This document shows, one piece after another, positions 63,971 through 64,000 of a stretch of DNA of 64,000 bases (positions are counted from its first letter, which is position 1; each line of letters opens with the position of its first letter). The notes under the pieces are model-generated. The model saw nothing but the letters and a program-made list of their open reading frames with translations. It did no database searches and was not told where the DNA came from. Made by a program: the position numbers and the translations under genes. Origin of the DNA: Galbitalea soli (GTDB lineage Bacteria > Actinomycetota > Actinomycetes > Actinomycetales > Microbacteriaceae); the NCBI RefSeq assembly GCF_010686725.1, contig NZ_JAAGWZ010000002.1:372001-436000 (forward strand), read 5' to 3'.

Positions 63971-64000
63971 GTGCTGCCGCTTCTCCTCATCATCGTGGTG
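63971..64000 (+). CDS. Start of a membrane or exported protein (partial, cut by window end)
   Basis: GTG at 63971 with AAGGA five bases upstream begins a hydrophobic sequence (MLPLLLIIVV) continuing off the window. Position after gmd suggests another glycan-assembly gene. Only ten codons are visible. Confidence 0.5.
   Translation, partial: MLPLLLIIVV

Overview
This is a chromosomal segment of a high-GC actinobacterium. Codon use (G/C at third positions), many GTG starts, 1-4 base ATGA/GTGA overlaps and frequent leaderless promoters (a TANNNT box 6-8 bases before the start codon) all fit. The gene order also fits Actinobacteria: sdhCDAB, cdd/deoA/add, deoD-pgm and lpdA, accA-type subunit-maf, accE-accD, birA, PH-domain protein, gtrA, purK-purE and the rml genes recall from memory the Mycobacterium tuberculosis Rv3264-Rv3319 region. 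Gene content (BMP-type nucleoside ABC importer, fused NeuA/KdsC-like protein, rhamnose and GDP-mannose genes) suggests Microbacteriaceae; the genus is inference. No rRNA, tRNA, phage, insertion sequence or CRISPR was seen.

Layout. 1-3.6 kb: riboflavin operon ribD-ribE-ribBA-ribH (minus strand) under an FMN riboswitch; ribD and ribE carry repetitive C-terminal tails. 3.6-5.2 kb: repeat-rich accessory pocket around a lone AbiEi/DUF559-type gene. 5.3-8.2 kb: trpS, exoA and a YihY/BrkB membrane protein. 8.3-11.9 kb: succinate dehydrogenase sdhCDAB. 12-14.3 kb: a glycosyltransferase divergent from manC. 14.3-29.2 kb: a nucleoside uptake and salvage island (cdd, BMP lipoprotein, ABC ATPase, two permeases, MTA/SAH deaminase-like enzyme, second amidohydrolase, deoA, add, a PTS EIIA/EIIB pair without EIIC, pgm, deoD). 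29.3-43.9 kb: LpdA-like flavoprotein, lipoprotein, acyl-CoA carboxylase genes with maf and birA, interrupted by an RNA methyltransferase, a three-gene signalling operon and 1.3 kb of non-coding DNA. 44-64 kb: envelope glycan precursor and assembly genes (ugd, gtrA, LCP ligase, rmlABCD, several glycosyltransferases, pyruvyl- and glycerophosphotransferase-like proteins, flippase-like protein, two gmd paralogues) with purK-purE embedded.

How they work together. The salvage island imports nucleosides and degrades them to bases and pentose phosphate; DeoA and DeoD release (deoxy)ribose-1-phosphate and the mutase may feed it onward. AccBC, AccD and AccE form an acyl-CoA carboxylase, biotinylated by BirA, for fatty acid supply. 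ManC, Gmd, Rml and Ugd supply GDP-sugars, dTDP-rhamnose and UDP-glucuronate to the glycosyltransferases, and the LCP protein would attach the finished polymer to peptidoglycan.

The most unusual DNA is the 1.3 kb gap at 38.1-39.4 kb between convergent genes. It holds a 21-base array, a nested 158/179-base repeat with palindromes and intrinsic-terminator-like hairpins, three consecutive perfect hairpins followed by a possible pseudoknot, a lower-GC stretch with nested palindromes, and a 25-base minisatellite. Similar GC-rich minisatellites sit at the 3' ends of several other genes in the window.
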